From NCBI GenBank assembly GCA_903844155.1, contig CAIMSU010000249.1:1-37919 (forward strand): a DNA stretch of 37,919 bases, read 5' to 3'. A program made the position numbers and the translations under genes. The stretch comes from an uncultured Pseudomonadota bacterium (lineage in GTDB: Bacteria > Myxococcota_A > UBA796 > SXON01). The notes under the pieces are model-generated. The model did not search any database, was not told the origin of the DNA, and saw only the letters and a list, made by a program, of their open reading frames with translations. Positions within the stretch are counted from its first letter, which is position 1; every line of letters starts with the position of its first letter. Shown here in pieces: positions 1 through 9,282 of the stretch.

Positions 1-2
1 AC

Positions 3-374
3 GTCATCCACACCGACGGCTTCTCCAACCCCGCGTCGCGCAAGCTGTACGAGTCCGAGTGGCCGACGGCCCCTGCCGTGCGGATGATGTACAGCGAGGG
101 GATGCAATGCGGCGGATGCTCGTTTTTCGCGCCGTTCAACGCCGACTGGGGTTTGTGCTGCCATCCCCGCTCGCAGCACCTCACCGAGACCGTGATCGAG
201 CACTTCTGCTGCGCCGCCTTCGTGCGTGAGGGCTGGGGACCGCATTCGTTCACCGAGAACCGGGAATTCCAGTGTCGGTGCGGGGGGGTGCGCCGGTCGA
301 GCCCGCAGTCCGGAAGCCCCGGGGTTCGAAGCGATCGTAGTTTCTCAACCGCCGGGCCGACCGTAAGGGGCTGA
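3..374 (+). CDS. Cysteine-rich hypothetical protein, 5' end outside window
   Basis: The frame is open from the first bases of the window, so the true start may lie upstream; an internal ATG lies at 78. The readable product (123 residues) has a compact cysteine/histidine core: CGGCSFF, then LCCHPRS about a dozen residues on, then HFCCAAF. This spacing resembles small metal-binding proteins, but I do not recognise the family. The last third (RRSSPQSGSPG and after) is low in structure and may be a poorly conserved tail. The stop lies 18 nt before the ATG of the next same-strand gene, so the two may be co-transcribed. No function is assigned. Confidence 0.5.
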   Translation, partial: VIHTDGFSNPASRKLYESEWPTAPAVRMMYSEGMQCGGCSFFAPFNADWGLCCHPRSQHLTETVIEHFCCAAFVREGWGPHSFTENREFQCRCGGVRRSSPQSGSPGVRSDRSFSTAGPTVRG

Positions 375-392
375 ACCATCCAGGTGCCTACC

Positions 393-1199
393 ATGCGAAA
401 GAAGCACTTTCTGAAGACCGCCCGCTGGTTTCTGGCCCTGACGCCCGAGACTGCGGAGCCGCGCGGAGCCCTCCGGCTCTGGTTCGTCAACGCGACCGAC
501 GAGCCCGTGACTGTGAACGTGCGATCCGCGGTGTTGCTGGACGAGCGGCGCGGGTTGGTGGCTGTACCGCATGGGCAGCCCCCGGAGGAGGACGAGCCTC
601 GCCCGTTGGCCGGATGGTCTGCCATCGGCGATGTCGCGGCCCGCTCCGCGCACCCGCTCATGGACAACCTGAGCGAGCGCTCGGAGCTCGACGTGCTCTG
701 GACCGCCGACATCCGGCGTGCGACTCGCGGCCGTCGGTTGCAGCGAGTCGAAGGGCTCGTTGAGGTCGGACTCTACAACCGGGTGCCGGAGCCGCTGCCC
801 GTGCTGGATCGACAGGGCTATGCTTTTCGGCTGGTACGCCCTGCTGGCGGCTTGCATCGACCCCTCGACCGCCCGAAGCAGCGAAGGGACCGCTTCAGCG
901 AGTGGGACGGCGACATGTGGAGGCTTCTCGAATGGCAGGCGCGCGAGGCGCTCTACTCGGAGGCCTGGATGCGCGCGTACAAGACGCTCGTCAACCGGAT
1001 CCCAGGGTGCTGGGACGCCGCGGAGCTCGTCGCGTACGTTCACCGCGGGGTGATGATCCTCCGCCCGGCCGACTGTGGCTCCTACGCGACCGGCGAGGAA
1101 CCCGAGTTCACGCGAGTCGTCACAGCCGCGGTGATCGACGCGATCGACACGTTCGAGGCGGATAGCGCGCGCCGTCTGCCGGACGTCGTCAAAGGGTGA
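393..1199 (+). CDS. Hypothetical protein, 268 aa
   Basis: Unrecognised. ATG 393 is preferred because an AGG lies 8 nt upstream; an in-frame GTG at 384 would add three residues. The first third reads like beta strands (LRLWFVNATDEPVTVNV, then AVLLDERRG). The C-terminal third is helical (WRLLEWQAREALYSEAWMRAYKTL is the central stretch, split here: WRLLEWQARE / ALYSEAWMRA). There is no signal peptide or membrane segment. It is convergent with the next gene and overlaps its 3' end by 11 bp. Both products contain a VN-x-(T/S)-D-x-x-(V/I)-T stretch near the start, so they may share a small beta domain; this is a weak by-eye similarity. Confidence 0.55.
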   Translation: MRKKHFLKTARWFLALTPETAEPRGALRLWFVNATDEPVTVNVRSAVLLDERRGLVAVPHGQPPEEDEPRPLAGWSAIGDVAARSAHPLMDNLSERSELDVLWTADIRRATRGRRLQRVEGLVEVGLYNRVPEPLPVLDRQGYAFRLVRPAGGLHRPLDRPKQRRDRFSEWDGDMWRLLEWQAREALYSEAWMRAYKTLVNRIPGCWDAAELVAYVHRGVMILRPADCGSYATGEEPEFTRVVTAAVIDAIDTFEADSARRLPDVVKG

Positions 1200-1668
1200 C
1201 CGGCTCCCAGGCCCTCGGACGGATGATGCGGGCGTTGACGCCGAGCACCGGATCGATCTCATCGGAGTCCAACTCGCGATCGGCGTAAAGCGAGATCCCG
1301 AACGTGCCGCAGACCCGGGTGCCGTCGGGGAGCGGAACGGTGACGGTGTACCAGATGTGGCACTCGAAATCGCCCGACTTCTCGTCGGCGGTCTCCAGGA
1401 GGAGGGCACTGCGAGGCTCCATGTTGACGGCGCGCGTCCTGCCCGACAGGATCTGGAGCGCGTCGTCGGTGGTGTAGTACCCGCCCGTGTCGAGCTGGGC
1501 CGTGATGGCGGTGTCGCTCCGGTTGACAAGGTAGATCTCGCCGATCATGTGCGCCATCTCCACCGGCCGGCTGCTCTGGCGGATCTTGTGCGTGAGCTTT
1601 GGTTCCGGCTCCGGCACGGACCAGCGGGTGACCATGGCGATGCGGAGGGAGTCGGGAGTGAAGGGCAT
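1189..1668 (-). CDS. Hypothetical beta-rich protein, 159 aa
   Basis: Unrecognised. The open frame extends further upstream, but the upstream part is Arg/Ser-rich and looks non-coding. ATG 1668 has CGAGG 6 nt before it, whereas ATG 1692 has no visible ribosome site, so 1668 is chosen. The product begins MPFTPDSLRIAM and looks rich in beta strands (EIYLVNRSD, ECHIWYTVTVPLPDG, GTFGISLYAD). It lacks signal or membrane segments. Its 3' end overlaps the convergent upstream gene by 11 bp and it is divergent from the large fusion gene at 1843. The NRSDTAITA stretch resembles NATDEPVTV in the neighbour. Confidence 0.55.
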   Translation of the reverse strand: MPFTPDSLRIAMVTRWSVPEPEPKLTHKIRQSSRPVEMAHMIGEIYLVNRSDTAITAQLDTGGYYTTDDALQILSGRTRAVNMEPRSALLLETADEKSGDFECHIWYTVTVPLPDGTRVCGTFGISLYADRELDSDEIDPVLGVNARIIRPRAWEPVTL

Positions 1669-1842
1669 GAGGGCCTCGGGGTGTGGTTGCATTACGGTAC
1701 GACGCTGGAGAGAGAAACTGGACCGCCGTCGAAAAACGCACGCTCGGCGGGCGCAGGTCGTCGGGAGCGGCCGCTTCCGGCGTCGGCCCGTCACGCCGGT
1801 CCATGCCGTCTGATACACTCCGCCCCTCTTCCAGGAAGCGCG
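1669..1842. promoter_or_regulatory. Divergent intergenic region upstream of the fusion gene
   Basis: This 174-nt gap separates the minus gene starting at 1668 from the methyltransferase-AddB fusion starting at 1843. A TGATACACT stretch (1811-1819) could be a -10 element for the fusion gene, but no convincing -35 lies 16-18 nt upstream. A clear ribosome site AGGAAG (1833-1838) precedes ATG 1843. The stretch must hold promoters for both directions unless transcription enters from elsewhere. Confidence 0.3.
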
Positions 1843-4800
1843 ATGGCCGACGGCTACGTTCACAATCAGGGGTTGTTCGCCTCCGCTTACTTCGACAGGT
1901 TGCTCGCGGATCTGAGGGGAAAGCGGCGTCGCCCGCCGGCGGATCCGGCTGCTCGCATCGAGACCTTGCGCGCCCTCTGGCGAGGGGTCCGGAAGACCTT
2001 CATGCGCGACTCGCGGGCGTCCGCCCCACAGGTCGGGCTACGATTCGCGGCGCGATCGGACCGGCGGTTTACGGGGCTGCCCGAGTCCTTCGAACCCCTC
2101 GAAGGGCGACATGAGGACGCCGCGCTCTCGGAGATCATCTCACCCGTATTGCAGCGTGTGCTCGGCTACAGGGTCGAGGTTCAACGCTCGCTCCTGATGA
2201 CTGGCGAGGCGGCGCGCGAGGTCGGAGGCAACGCCCAACGTCCCGACGTCATCACCTTCGCAGACGCCGCCAAGTATGAAGCGGTCGTCCTGCACTTCGG
2301 CGAACGGGACCGGCCGGGCCGGGGGGCTGCCAACGGCGTGGACTTCTGCCGTTCAGCGTCGATGATCGTCGACGCCAAGCGGTTCAACAAGGGCGTCGGG
2401 GCAGACGAGTCGGATGGAGCCACGCACACCAAGCGCAACCGCGTCGAGCCCACGGCGCTGGACGACATCAAGCAGGTGGAGCGATACCTCCGCGGCTACG
2501 ACCGGAACTGGGGTGTGCTGACCAACGGGCGAAGCTGGCGTCTCGTGCGAAAGGGCAAGATCCAGGAGCACGTCCGCTTCGATCTCATACTCTGGCTTGA
2601 GGACATGGATCGCCGCGAGGTTCCGACCACCACGGCTGCGGATCTGGCCGTGTTCGACGTGTTTTGGCACCTGTTCGGGCCTCCCGCCGCGGACGGCTTC
2701 CTGGACGACGTGGAGCGAGAAAGCAGTGACAGTACCGCCGTGGTTCGGGACGTCCTGCGTCGGCGGGCGTACGAAGCGGTTGAAGTCATCTCTCGCGGCT
2801 TCTGGTCCTGCCCCGCAAACGCCCAACTGCTGCCCGTCTCGCCTGCAATTCCGACGCAGGCCGAGCTTGATCGGCTCCGCGAGGTCTCCCTCACACTATT
2901 GTACCGGTTCCTGTTCATCCTCAAGGCCGAGGCGCAAAACCTGCTCCCCATGCTCCGTCAGGACGGGACCGCGACGGGGTACGCGCGGGAAGGGTCCACT
3001 CGCTGCCTGTACGCTGAGCTTCACCGACGGTCTTTCGAGGATCGAAGCCGGTATTCGAAGGTCTACCAGCAGCTTCGGCTGCTGTTCACCGGGATCGATC
3101 AAGGCGATCCTGAGTTGGAAATTCCGGCGTACAACGGCGGACTCTTCGACGCAGGCCGGCACCCGGAGCTCGCGAACTGGCGCCTGCTCGATCAGGCGCT
3201 CTTCGAAGTGCTTCACCTCCTGATCTACCTTGGCGGCGGCGAGAATCCCGATCCAGTCCCCTACGCCGACCTCGACGTCCGTGACCTTGGAGACATCTAC
3301 GAGGGCCTGTTGGAACAACGCCTCGTGGGTGTGGCAGGCGATCCGCCGTCCTTGCACCTCGCGAACGAAAAGGGGGAGCGCAAGGCGAGCGGCTCCTACT
3401 TCACGCCGGACGGCCTCGTCGATCATCTCACCCGACGCGCCCTGCTCCCCTTGCTCGACGCCTGTGGTGACGACCCCGCCAAGGTCCTGGCGCTGCGGGT
3501 GCTGGACCCCGCGATGGGTAGCGGCCACTTCCTGGTCAAGGCCGTGGACGTCATGGCCGACTACCTGACGAGCCGTTGTGATCCCGTTGATGCGGATGCA
3601 CCACGAGACAACGGACCCGCCGAGTACGCCTACTGGAAGCGGCGAGTCGTCGAGAACTGCATCTACGGCGTGGACTACAACCCGATGGCTGTCGAGCTCG
3701 CCCGGGTGGCGCTTTGGCTTTACACGGCCGAGCAGGGGAAGCCACTCTCATTCCTGGACCATCACCTCAAGGTCGGCAACAGCCTGGTGGGCGTGACGCT
3801 GGACCGCCTCGCGAAGCCTGCGCTTCACATCAAACTCAACAAGGGCGAGCGAACGTGGGAGGTTGTTGCGCCGGCCGAGCCGCAGGAGGTCGCTGCGACG
3901 CCCGGCGACACTCCGAAGAAAGGAAAAAAGAGGAAGGGTTCGGTGGCTCAGCTTCCGCTGCCGTTTCCCATCGACACGACCCTTTTTCAGGGCATCCTCG
4001 CGAGCATTCGGAGCATCCTTGCGCAACCTAGCGACTCGGCGAGGGACGTGAAGGCGAAGGGCATTGCGTACGCTAAGGCCGTTGAGCAGCGGCTCGCTGC
4101 CCATAGGTTGTTGGCGGATCTCTGGTGCCTGCAGTGGTTCATTCCGGCCGATGACGACGCGGGCAGAGCATGGAACTCTCCCAATGGACTTTATGATGAA
4201 GTCAAGCGCACCTGCGGTCTGCCTTTGGGCGAAAAGCGCGACGCAGCGCTCGCGATGCTTGGGGCGGACCCTTGGGTTGCCAAGGTCAAGGTCGCGCGCT
4301 CAGCGGGCTCCGGCCCCCGCGTAGAGGCCTTCTTTCACTGGCAGTTGGAGTTCCCGGAGGTGGCTTTCGGGAGGGACGGGCAGCCACGCGAGGGGTTCGG
4401 TTTCGACGCCGTCATTGGGAACCCGCCGTGGGACAAAATCAAGCCGGAGCGCCGACAATTCTATGGGCCCTATGGGCAACCTGAGAAGCCCGGCTGGGAT
4501 GTCGCCAACACGCAGGGGGCGTCGCTGGATGCGCTGATCGACCGGCTGCATCAGCATTATCCCGGACTTGAACGGGCGTGGGCGACGTACGAATCCACCA
4601 TCGACGCCACCGCGCGGTTCCTGCGTCACGCCGGGGTGTTCCGCGATCAGATTGTTTTGGTACAGGGCAAGTCGACCGGGGGGGACCCGGACACGTTTCG
4701 CTACTTTGTAGAACGTTCATTTCGAGCGGTCCGCGAGGGTGGGCGTGTCGCATTGGTAGTGCCGGGCGCCCTATGGCAGGCCGAGGGGTGTACCGGGCTT

Positions 4801-7800
4801 CGACAGATGCTCTTTTCCAAGGCAACTGTTGAGGAGACGTTCATCTTCGAGAACTATCGGAGGTGGGCATTCGACATTCACACGAGTACCAAGTTCACGA
4901 CATTCGTCGCGGCAGCTATCGCCCCGGCGGCGAATCACTCCTTCCCTGCGGCTTTCATGCTTAGAGACCTACGCGCCGTGGCGGGTTTGCTTCCTGAACG
5001 GATCGTGCGACTCACGAAGGCGTCGGCGGAGGCTTTGAGCCCCGGGACGCTCGGCTTGCTCGACGTGCAAAGCCAGGGCGAGGAGGCGCTTGTGGCCAAG
5101 ATTCACCGAGAACTCCCCGGCTTGGGCACGGCGGACAGCGGCTGGGGAGCGCAGTACCGCTGCGATGTCCACATGACCGCAGGGGCGTGGCGATTCAAAA
5201 GCCGAGAATGGATGCAGGCTCGTGGTTTTCTTTGCCTGCGCCCGGTCCGACAGCCGGACGGCAGTTGGCTACAGTCCCGAGACTTTGGATCACCGAGCGC
5301 AGAGTACCTCCTGAACATCCCTGACGGTGGGGAGTACTGGCTCGCCGCAGAGGCCGAGTGGTACGAGCAGCGGCAGTATGAACCGGTGTTCTCTGACGAA
5401 GCCCGGTCGTTTCGTGTAGGGTTCATTCACCCCAAAGACGCTGCTGAGAAGCCCCTTCGAGGGGTCCCGTCCAAGGAGCGGCATCTGATCGTGCCGGATG
5501 GCATCTACACGGCGCTCTACGAGGGCCGAATGGTCCACAATTTCGATCACGCGCAAAAGGCTTACCAGTCGGGTCAAGGTCGCAAGGCTGTCTGGAGCGA
5601 GATCCCCGTCGCGGAAAAGCGATTGCAGCCTCGAGTTTTCAGCCTTGGGAAGCTGGACAGAAATGTGCCGTTCGCGGTCGGCTTCTGCGACGTAACTGGC
5701 GCCACGAATGAGCGTTCCCTCCTTGCGGCCTTGTTGCCCAAGACGAGTTTGGGTGGCCACAAGGTGCCGTATCTCACGGTGTCCGACTCCGTTCGCGCCA
5801 TCGCGCTCACCGCAGTGGTCAACTCATTCGTGTGTGACTTCCTGGTGCGCTTGCGCGTCTCCACCTCCATGACCTGGACCTTCATGTCGCGTATCCCGGT
5901 TCCCAGGCCGGACTCGATCCCCGCTGGGGTGAGCGAACGCGTGGCCCTCCTCTCCTGCACCACCCCCGAGCTCGCGGACGTCTGGAACGAGGTCTTCCCG
6001 GCCTCACCCTGGACCTACGACAGCGCTGAGCGTGATCCCTGGACGCGTGGAGTCCTACGGGCCGAGCTGGATGCCATAATCGCGGAGCTCTACGGCCTCT
6101 CCGTCCCCGAGTACGCGCGCATCCTGGCAGGCTTTCCGCTCCTGGACCGTGACCAGCCCGCGCTATCCGGCGATGCGTTCGTCACCCAGGCAGACGAGGC
6201 GCCCGCGGGCGGCGTCGAGGGCGTCACTCACGAAACGATGCCGTTTGGCGTGTACGAGCGCAAGCCCCGCTCCTTCATCACTCGCGACCTCGCGCTGCTC
6301 ACCTTCATGAGGCGCCGGAAGTTTGCGCCACCTCAAGATCTCCCGGCGTTCTTTCGAGACGAGGTTGGGATCGACCCTCGCGGCCCGCTCTCACGCTTCC
6401 GCATCGGCGAGCTCACGGACCTGATCGACCGCGTGAAGGAAGCCCAGCGGAACGGCGCTGTCGCGTACGCGCCCTCGTCCCGAGGCGGGGGGACAGACGC
6501 CCCGGACGGGGATGAGGACTCGGAGGGGGATGACGCCGCGGCCATGCCGACGGCGGCCGGCCCGCATGGAACCCCGCCGGCCCACGAAAGCGCCGCCCCG
6601 ACCGCCGGGGTCCCAGCGGATGCCCCAACTCCTCCGAGCATCGTCTTTGCCGCACCGTTGCCGGTGTACCTCCAGACCGCCCCCGGCCTCACCCTCATCC
6701 TCGGCCCCGACCTCGACGCCGGTGCCCTGCTCGGCTCGACGGCGACCGCCTCGTTCGGCCTCTCCGTCGTCGGCCCCTCGGGCTTTGCGGACCGGCTGGA
6801 GACCGCCCTTGGGCTCTCTGGACCGATCCTCTCCACCGGGGAACGCGCCGCGGAGCTGGTGCCCGTGCTCCTCGCGACTCCGGGGTTTTGGACGGAGTCC
6901 GCGAAGACGGACCCGCTCGGGGTGGCTCGGCAGCTCCTGCACTGGCGGGACACCCTCCGGCTGAGCGGGTGGCGTGGTGAGTCCGTTGCTCCCAGGCTCG
7001 ATGCCGTGGCCGACGTGACCGCCAACGTCTCGCCCGGTCTTGCCGACCGGCTAAACGCGGTGTGCGTTGCGATCAACGAGCGAGACCCCGAGATCGCGAC
7101 CGTGATCCTCGTCGAACCGGCGGAGAACCTTCCCCGAGTTGTGCGGGACGTTCTGGCCGCCCTCGTCGCCCGCGGGACCCTGGTCCGGCCCTTGGATTTG
7201 CACGCAGCGACAGCATCCGGCGACCTGATGACGGCGCGGTCGCAGGGCTTTCGTCCAACCGGGGACGGCACCTTGGAGCTGATCCGACCCGCTGGTCCCC
7301 TCGAAGCTGCGGAGGCTGTCGCCGCCTGGCTCGCCACCGACCCCAACCGCGAGGGAACCGTCATCATCGGTGCGGATGCCGTTCTCGACGCCGCTCTGCA
7401 CCGCCACGGGTTGCCGACCACCGGCGGTTCGAGCCGCGGCGGTGGCGCGCTGTTGCAGCTGCTCCCCCTGGTGCTCGCGCTCGGTTGGGCACCGACGGAC
7501 CCACAGCGCGCGTTGGAGCTGTTGACCCTCCCGCTGTCGCCCATCCGTAAGAACGTCAGCGCTGCGCTGGTTGGCGCGCTTCAAGCTTGGCCCGCGGTGG
7601 GGAGCGAATCTTGGGACGAGGCGCTCGCAGATGCGCTGGCAGCAATCCCTGACGAGGCGGTCCGAGACGTCCAGGCCGACCGCGTCCAGACCTTTCTGTA
7701 CGGAACGGTGTTCGGCGCTGCCTACCCCGCGGCAGAGGCCCGTCGTCGCGTGGACGCCCTCGCGACCTGGATGCGCGGACGCGCCAGCATGGAGGAGAAA

Positions 7801-9282
7801 TCGGCCAAGGAACAAGGCCGGGTACCCGCGGAGTTCGGACCGGCGCTCGGGCAGGCGCAGGTCTTCAAGCGGCTCCTCGACCTTTCCGGGCTCGACCCGC
7901 TCACCGCACCGCAGCTTCGTCGGCTCGTCGATGACGCGACCGCCGCCACCAGTGAGTCAGCGCCCCACGTCGCTCAGGCCGGCTTGCGGGCGCTCGCCGG
8001 GCCAGCCGGTCTGCTCGGACCGGCCGCGCAGGTGGTTTGGTGGTCGTTCCGCTCGGACACGGCGCCGGGCGTGCCCCGCCTCGCGTTTTCACGGCATGAG
8101 CGGCACGCTCTGGCCGCGATCGGCGTCGATCTGCCCACATCCTCGGCGGTCGCGATGGCGACGGCCGCGCGCTGGCGCCGTCCGCTGCTGCAGACGACGG
8201 GCAGGCTTGTTCTGGTGTGTCCCGTCCAGGGCGAGGATGGCGCTCCCGCGCACCCCCACCCTCTCTGGGACGAAATCGTAGCGGGGGTTCCGGCCAGCGA
8301 GGCCGGCCGACTGGTGCGAGCGTCGCCGGCCTCCGCGGTCGTGCCCAGCATTCGCTCCCCGTTGGCATTGCCGCTGCCCCAACACGCGTGGACGCTACCC
8401 GCTGGCTCGGTCAAGGTCCGCAAACTGGAGTCACCTTCGAGCCTCGGATCGCTCGTGGGCTGCTCGCTGCAGTGGGTACTGAACTACCATGGCAAGGTCC
8501 GGGCGGGCAAGACGGCCTCGTTGCCCGCCAAGAACGTGCTGTGGGGCAACGTCGCTCACGATATCGTCGCGCGGGTACTGGACACAGCCCAGGACGCGCT
8601 CCCAGCCCCGAGCGATGCCGAGGCGCAAGCCCTCTCGCTCTTCGACAGCCACGGCCCCCGAATGGCCACGCAGTTGTTCCGCGCCGGCAACGAGCACGAG
8701 CGCGAACGCGTGCGGACGGTGATCGGGCGCGCGGCGGGGGACGTGGTGGGTGCGCTCGCCAGCGCAGGCCTGACGGTGAAGAGCGTTGAGAAGGCGTACT
8801 CCAAGGCTGCGTTCGGCACAACGCTTGAGGGCACGCCGGACCTCGTCGCGAAGGCCGGAGCAGCAGCGGTGATCGACCTCAAGTGGGGCGGCGGCAAGTA
8901 CCGAGCCGAGGAGCTTCAACGGGGGACGTCGACCCAGCTCGCGGCCTACTCGCACCTCGTTCGTGAGGACGGACCCTACCCGCCGGTCGCCTATTTCATC
9001 CTCACCGAGCAGCGCCTCTACACCACCGACCCGACGAGGTTCAAGGGCGGAGTCGTGGTCGCCGGAGCCGGGCCCGAGGCGACGTGGCTCCTGCTTCAGA
9101 AAGCCTGGGACGCTCGCTGGGCCGAAGTGCAGGAGGGCGATGTTCAAGCCTCCGGGCACTCCACCCTCGCCGGGGAGCTACCTCCCGAGAAGTCCGAGGT
9201 GATCGACGGACAGCTTGTCATCGCGCCCGGGTGCGGCTTCTGTGACTACGGAACTCTCTGCGGAAAGACGAGGTGCATGTGA
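1843..9282 (+). CDS. Type IIG/PglX-like methyltransferase-nuclease fused to AddB-like Fe-S nuclease, 2479 aa
   Basis: ATG 1843 has AGGAAG just upstream; earlier in-frame codons read as non-coding. Residues ~1-300 look like the N-terminal nuclease of type IIG enzymes: RPD at 133-135, VDAK with D177/K179, then QVERYLRGYDR and VLTNGRSWRL. Residues ~520-1000 form an N6-adenine methyltransferase with motif I DPAMGSGHF (555-563) and motif IV NPPW (860-863); a probable target-recognition region follows. Residues ~1546-1600 are an acidic, Pro/Ala-rich linker. Residues ~1601-2479 resemble AddB/RecB-family exonucleases: a helicase-like part without Walker motif (DPLGVARQLLHWRDTL is characteristic), then a PD-(D/E)XK core (GTPD2333, IDLK with D2345/K2347). 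C2207 plus C2464, C2467 and C2473 match the Fe-S cysteine pattern of AddB. It probably forms a complex with the next gene's AddA-like product. Expected roles are site-specific DNA methylation plus cleavage and resection. The domain combination is unusual; the function is inferred. Confidence 0.85.
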   Translation: MADGYVHNQGLFASAYFDRLLADLRGKRRRPPADPAARIETLRALWRGVRKTFMRDSRASAPQVGLRFAARSDRRFTGLPESFEPLEGRHEDAALSEIISPVLQRVLGYRVEVQRSLLMTGEAAREVGGNAQRPDVITFADAAKYEAVVLHFGERDRPGRGAANGVDFCRSASMIVDAKRFNKGVGADESDGATHTKRNRVEPTALDDIKQVERYLRGYDRNWGVLTNGRSWRLVRKGKIQEHVRFDLILWLEDMDRREVPTTTAADLAVFDVFWHLFGPPAADGFLDDVERESSDSTAVVRDVLRRRAYEAVEVISRGFWSCPANAQLLPVSPAIPTQAELDRLREVSLTLLYRFLFILKAEAQNLLPMLRQDGTATGYAREGSTRCLYAELHRRSFEDRSRYSKVYQQLRLLFTGIDQGDPELEIPAYNGGLFDAGRHPELANWRLLDQALFEVLHLLIYLGGGENPDPVPYADLDVRDLGDIYEGLLEQRLVGVAGDPPSLHLANEKGERKASGSYFTPDGLVDHLTRRALLPLLDACGDDPAKVLALRVLDPAMGSGHFLVKAVDVMADYLTSRCDPVDADAPRDNGPAEYAYWKRRVVENCIYGVDYNPMAVELARVALWLYTAEQGKPLSFLDHHLKVGNSLVGVTLDRLAKPALHIKLNKGERTWEVVAPAEPQEVAATPGDTPKKGKKRKGSVAQLPLPFPIDTTLFQGILASIRSILAQPSDSARDVKAKGIAYAKAVEQRLAAHRLLADLWCLQWFIPADDDAGRAWNSPNGLYDEVKRTCGLPLGEKRDAALAMLGADPWVAKVKVARSAGSGPRVEAFFHWQLEFPEVAFGRDGQPREGFGFDAVIGNPPWDKIKPERRQFYGPYGQPEKPGWDVANTQGASLDALIDRLHQHYPGLERAWATYESTIDATARFLRHAGVFRDQIVLVQGKSTGGDPDTFRYFVERSFRAVREGGRVALVVPGALWQAEGCTGLRQMLFSKATVEETFIFENYRRWAFDIHTSTKFTTFVAAAIAPAANHSFPAAFMLRDLRAVAGLLPERIVRLTKASAEALSPGTLGLLDVQSQGEEALVAKIHRELPGLGTADSGWGAQYRCDVHMTAGAWRFKSREWMQARGFLCLRPVRQPDGSWLQSRDFGSPSAEYLLNIPDGGEYWLAAEAEWYEQRQYEPVFSDEARSFRVGFIHPKDAAEKPLRGVPSKERHLIVPDGIYTALYEGRMVHNFDHAQKAYQSGQGRKAVWSEIPVAEKRLQPRVFSLGKLDRNVPFAVGFCDVTGATNERSLLAALLPKTSLGGHKVPYLTVSDSVRAIALTAVVNSFVCDFLVRLRVSTSMTWTFMSRIPVPRPDSIPAGVSERVALLSCTTPELADVWNEVFPASPWTYDSAERDPWTRGVLRAELDAIIAELYGLSVPEYARILAGFPLLDRDQPALSGDAFVTQADEAPAGGVEGVTHETMPFGVYERKPRSFITRDLALLTFMRRRKFAPPQDLPAFFRDEVGIDPRGPLSRFRIGELTDLIDRVKEAQRNGAVAYAPSSRGGGTDAPDGDEDSEGDDAAAMPTAAGPHGTPPAHESAAPTAGVPADAPTPPSIVFAAPLPVYLQTAPGLTLILGPDLDAGALLGSTATASFGLSVVGPSGFADRLETALGLSGPILSTGERAAELVPVLLATPGFWTESAKTDPLGVARQLLHWRDTLRLSGWRGESVAPRLDAVADVTANVSPGLADRLNAVCVAINERDPEIATVILVEPAENLPRVVRDVLAALVARGTLVRPLDLHAATASGDLMTARSQGFRPTGDGTLELIRPAGPLEAAEAVAAWLATDPNREGTVIIGADAVLDAALHRHGLPTTGGSSRGGGALLQLLPLVLALGWAPTDPQRALELLTLPLSPIRKNVSAALVGALQAWPAVGSESWDEALADALAAIPDEAVRDVQADRVQTFLYGTVFGAAYPAAEARRRVDALATWMRGRASMEEKSAKEQGRVPAEFGPALGQAQVFKRLLDLSGLDPLTAPQLRRLVDDATAATSESAPHVAQAGLRALAGPAGLLGPAAQVVWWSFRSDTAPGVPRLAFSRHERHALAAIGVDLPTSSAVAMATAARWRRPLLQTTGRLVLVCPVQGEDGAPAHPHPLWDEIVAGVPASEAGRLVRASPASAVVPSIRSPLALPLPQHAWTLPAGSVKVRKLESPSSLGSLVGCSLQWVLNYHGKVRAGKTASLPAKNVLWGNVAHDIVARVLDTAQDALPAPSDAEAQALSLFDSHGPRMATQLFRAGNEHERERVRTVIGRAAGDVVGALASAGLTVKSVEKAYSKAAFGTTLEGTPDLVAKAGAAAVIDLKWGGGKYRAEELQRGTSTQLAAYSHLVREDGPYPPVAYFILTEQRLYTTDPTRFKGGVVVAGAGPEATWLLLQKAWDARWAEVQEGDVQASGHSTLAGELPPEKSEVIDGQLVIAPGCGFCDYGTLCGKTRCM

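Noticed and set aside
345-1529. 394-codon minus-strand frame over the first genes
   Set aside because: It starts inside the 1189-1668 gene and has Arg/Ser/Thr-rich then unstructured sequence; the competing frames look more protein-like.
6333-7544. 403-codon minus-strand frame inside the fusion gene
   Set aside because: Ser/Arg/Gly/Pro-rich with no motif; the plus frame continues recognisable AddB-like sequence through the same bases.
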